Shown here: positions 22,670 through 23,377 of the stretch, piece after piece
Numbering within the stretch: the stretch's first letter is position 1
Layout of the letters: every line of letters starts with the position of its first letter
Assembly: GCA_002729015.1 (NCBI GenBank)
Contig: PBVO01000065.1
Span: 61,094 to 84,470 of the forward strand
Origin: Candidatus Poribacteria bacterium
GTDB lineage: Bacteria; Poribacteria; WGA-4E; UBA9662
Direction: 5' to 3'
Length of the DNA: 23,377 nucleotides
Notes under the pieces: generated by a model
The model's database searches: none
Seen by the model: the letters and a program-made list of their open reading frames with translations, nothing else
Told to the model about the DNA's origin: nothing
Program-made: the position numbers and the translations under genes

Positions 22670-23377
22670 ATGAGAAACTTTATTAATTTCCTACTTTTTT
22701 CCTTTTCCTTAACTGGTTTTTCTGAAGTACATCATTGGTGGTTACTAAACGACGGAACACTGGTTCACTCAATTTTTCAGGGAAAACGCGTTGAAATTGA
22801 TCCGAAGTTACTATTCGCAGAGAGGCGTTCCAAAATCGCTATTAACCCATCAGACGCAAGTTGCTGGGTGACTAATTCATTCCAAGGTCAAGTTACCAAC
22901 TATACTGTTGATAATAAAAAGCCATTAATACTCAAAGGTTTTGCTGCACCTACTTCATTGACTCTGTCCAATAATAAAATTTGGGTGGTTGACTCTGCTT
23001 TGAAGAGAATCGTAACTGCGAGTTTGGATGGAAAGATAATAAAAACAATTCCTATCCAATCAGCAAAAAGTGTGGCGGTCTTAGGTAGTGACCAATGGGT
23101 ATTAACTTGGCGTGGACTTCAGAAACTCACTGATGACGGATTATCTCCTGCTGTCTTAACTAAAGTTACTCACCTAACTACGAATAACCAGCAAATTTGG
23201 TGCCTAGATCAGAAAGGTCTGATCTATACTTTTCGGAATCGGGTAGATCTAAGCAGGGCTAAATTTTCTATTCCTGATGCAGTGGATATTGTTTCTACCG
23301 ATGATGGGGGGGCTTGGCTGCTAAGACATGATATGGTTATTCGGCTAACAGACAAACTTATACCAATAGGTGAAATT
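22670..23377 (+). CDS. Secreted protein, probably beta-propeller, cut by the window end
   Basis: An open frame of 236 codons with no stop runs from ATG 22670 to the last base. The start has a signal peptide (MRNFINFLLFSFSLTGFSE, with possible cleavage after Ser18). The mature part has repeated blocks of about 35-45 residues in which a hydrophobic strand ends in W or V before D/N-G (KIWVVDSALKRIVTASLDG, QWVLTWRGLQKLTDDG, QIWCLDQKGLIYTF, GAWLLRHDMVIRLTD), the pattern of NHL/SMP-30 or other beta-propellers. It could bind carbohydrates or act as an enzyme; none of the catalytic residues can be identified. No ribosome binding site, so translation may be coupled to the 11-codon frame upstream. The C-terminal part lies outside the window. 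Confidence 0.7.
   Translation, partial: MRNFINFLLFSFSLTGFSEVHHWWLLNDGTLVHSIFQGKRVEIDPKLLFAERRSKIAINPSDASCWVTNSFQGQVTNYTVDNKKPLILKGFAAPTSLTLSNNKIWVVDSALKRIVTASLDGKIIKTIPIQSAKSVAVLGSDQWVLTWRGLQKLTDDGLSPAVLTKVTHLTTNNQQIWCLDQKGLIYTFRNRVDLSRAKFSIPDAVDIVSTDDGGAWLLRHDMVIRLTDKLIPIGEI

Noticed and set aside
1..23377. CRISPR array, tRNA, rRNA, insertion sequence or integrase
   Set aside because: No spaced direct repeats, cloverleaf, rRNA-like stretch, transposase or terminal inverted repeats were found on reading both strands.

Overview
The window (about 40% G+C by eye, nearly all genes on the + strand) comes from a free-living or symbiotic diderm bacterium that makes menaquinone. Evidence for an outer membrane: a predicted outer-membrane beta-barrel, several lipoproteins and a TonB-like membrane protein. 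The mix of a DUF4159 protein with a TonB-like N-terminus, a cohesin-domain lipoprotein, a 2OG-Fe(II) oxygenase, a sulfatase-fold enzyme, a beta-RFAP-synthase homologue and a glucuronokinase recalls Poribacteria or a related PVC/FCB-neighbour lineage. That placement is inference only, because no rRNA or lineage-specific marker lies here. Both SD-led and SD-less genes occur, and TTG/GTG starts are common.

Region 1 (1-1768): a TonB-like/DUF4159 gene closes what is probably an upstream ExbB/ExbD-type operon. It is followed by two back-to-back hairpins and a sigma70-like promoter. Region 2 (1769-11788): coaX, then a long same-strand run: HAD-IB phosphatase, RsuA/RluB-type pseudouridine synthase, menG/ubiE, WG-repeat lipoprotein, LolD/MacB-type ATPase, beta-RFAP-synthase-like protein, cohesin-domain lipoprotein, TPR/CsgG-like lipoprotein, beta-barrel protein and aroE. 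Most are overlapping or only a few bases apart. Region 3 (11789-16079): zapA, a MoxR ATPase coupled to an unknown 384-residue helical protein, a 2OG-Fe(II) oxygenase and a HEAT-repeat lipoprotein. Region 4 (16080-19102): convergent pyk on the - strand, a divergent promoter region, rpiA and an overlapping secreted protein of unknown function.

Region 5 (19194-23377) is the most accessory-looking part. It has a sulfatase-fold enzyme whose formylglycine motif is replaced by a Thr-containing sequence, then an open frame broken by a single TGA (possible gene remnant), then a glucuronokinase strikingly like the plant enzyme, with a clear terminator. After that comes a promoter overlapped by a large inverted repeat that holds a second perfect palindrome, a hairpin-rich leader, and a secreted, probably beta-propeller gene cut by the window edge.

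The housekeeping genes (coaX, menG, aroE, zapA, pyk, rpiA, pseudouridine synthase) look intact. The best candidates for something undescribed are the tightly coupled envelope trio at 7257-10881, the MoxR plus 384-residue pair without the usual DUF58/VWA partners, and the operator-like element at 22356-22418. No CRISPR array, rRNA, tRNA, insertion sequence or integrase was seen.
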